DNA from: Acidobacteriota bacterium
Lineage (GTDB): Bacteria > Acidobacteriota > Vicinamibacteria > Vicinamibacterales > JAHECP01
Assembly (NCBI GenBank): GCA_024641665.1
Contig: JAHECP010000021.1
Span: forward strand, 1-51,814
Direction: 5' to 3'
Length of the DNA stretch: 51,814 nt
Below, in pieces: positions 51,343 through 51,814 of the stretch. Under the pieces are notes generated by a model. That model did not search any database. It was not told where the DNA came from and was given only the letters and a program-made list of their open reading frames with translations. Numbering within the stretch: the first letter of the stretch is position 1; the number at the start of each line of letters is the position of its first letter. The position numbers and the translations under genes are program-made.

Positions 51343-51814
51343 TCAGGCCTCCGCCGGCGCCGGCGGCTTCCCGACGCCGGGCACGATCGCGTGCGGCGCC
51401 TCGCCGGCGGTGCGCTCGTCCCGCGCGACGCGGCCGTCGACGAGCGTCACGACGCGCACGGCGTGCGCGACGACACGTGGATCGTGGGTGGCAAAGACGA
51501 AGCTCGTGCCGTCCCGGTCGCGGACGTCGCGCATGAGGTGCATGAGCGTCTCGGCGTTCTCGCCGTCGAGGCTGGCGGTCGGCTCGTCGGCCAGCACGAG
51601 CCGCGGGCGCGCCGCCACGGCGCGCGCGACGGCGACCCGCTGCTGCTGCCCGCCCGACAGCTCGCCGGGGCGGCGGTCCGCGAGCGCGCCGAGACCGAGA
51701 TCGTCGAGGAGCCGCCGCGCGCGGGCCCGGCGCTCGCTGCCGACGCCCTGCGCCTCCAGCACGAACTCCACGTTCTCGAGCGCCGTGAGGACCGGCACGA
51801 GGTTGTAGGCCTGG
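51343..51814 (-). CDS. ABC transporter ATP-binding protein, LolD/MacB type (5'-truncated)
   Basis: The gene enters from the right edge, so its N-terminus with Walker A is missing. Visible parts are the Q-loop region ('[17 protein letters not shown]'), signature '[15 protein letters not shown]', Walker B '[13 protein letters not shown]' and the switch His in '[11 protein letters not shown]'. The C-terminal tail is Pro/Ala-rich. It belongs to the LolD/MacB group that works with FtsX-type permeases. The interrupted beta-barrel gene starts 1 bp after its stop, so both belong to one operon, perhaps for moving lipids or lipoproteins to the outer membrane. Confidence 0.92.
   Translation of the reverse strand, partial: QAYNLVPVLTALENVEFVLEAQGVGSERRARARRLLDDLGLGALADRRPGELSGGQQQRVAVARAVAARPRLVLADEPTASLDGENAETLMHLMRDVRDRDGTSFVFATHDPRVVAHAVRVVTLVDGRVARDERTAGEAPHAIVPGVGKPPAPAEA

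Overview
The window looks like a chromosomal segment of a high-GC (about 70 % by eye) Gram-negative bacterium, most likely an Acidobacteriota of the Vicinamibacteria type. That is inferred from a kinase-type PD40 propeller protein, an Oar-like TonB receptor with a carboxypeptidase-regulatory domain, a sortilin/BNR-repeat protein, MacAB-type exporters and repeat-rich gene ends. No rRNA, tRNA or CRISPR array was found.

Layout. 1-9.8 kb: C-terminal part of a PD40 propeller protein, a DsbA-like thioredoxin protein, a trans-3-hydroxy-L-proline dehydratase bracketed by heptanucleotide tracts, a small membrane protein, a GlcD-type FAD oxidase and a large BNR-repeat protein. 9.8-14.1 kb: a 5'-3' exonuclease, a metallo-beta-lactamase/rhodanese fusion interrupted by one in-frame TGA, small membrane proteins, a decayed cutC and an isoprenylcysteine-methyltransferase-like protein; an 84-bp repeat occurs twice, inverted, around this block. 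14.1-17.6 kb: glucose-6-phosphate dehydrogenase, a histidine phosphatase and a GH47 alpha-mannosidase. 17.8-30.6 kb: envelope functions, namely a lipoprotein, an Omp85/BamA protein, an ECF sigma/anti-sigma/Spy-like operon, a beta-barrel protein, a CpxAR-like two-component system and a divergent TolC-MacA-MacB-MacB operon. 30.8-34.4 kb: an AT-richer island with an IS630-family element, a glycosyltransferase and a DUF4062 protein. 34.5-46 kb: GH92 and GH38 alpha-mannosidases, a sigma-54 activator lacking most of its receiver domain, and a TonB-dependent receptor. 46-51.8 kb: an autoregulated TetR/HlyD/ABC exporter operon of the YbhGFSR/CecR type, an interrupted beta-barrel gene and a truncated LolD-like ATPase.

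Main points. (1) The MBL-rhodanese fusion, probably a persulfide dioxygenase-sulfurtransferase, reads as one uninterrupted family protein if the TGA at 11704-11706 replaces the usual Cys. A 6-bp hairpin with a G-containing loop lies 19 nt beyond the TGA, as in bacterial SECIS elements, so a selenoprotein is a serious possibility. (2) The mannosidase/TonB segment holds a sigma-54 activator gene and two sites with the exact -24/-12 spacing, one before a tiny ORF and one before the TonB receptor, which suggests a sigma-54 controlled glycan-utilisation locus. (3) Short tandem tracts of different 7-9 bp units repeatedly begin within a few bases of stop codons. (4) A DUF4062-glycosyltransferase pair with a 4-nt overlap sits on the AT-richer island.
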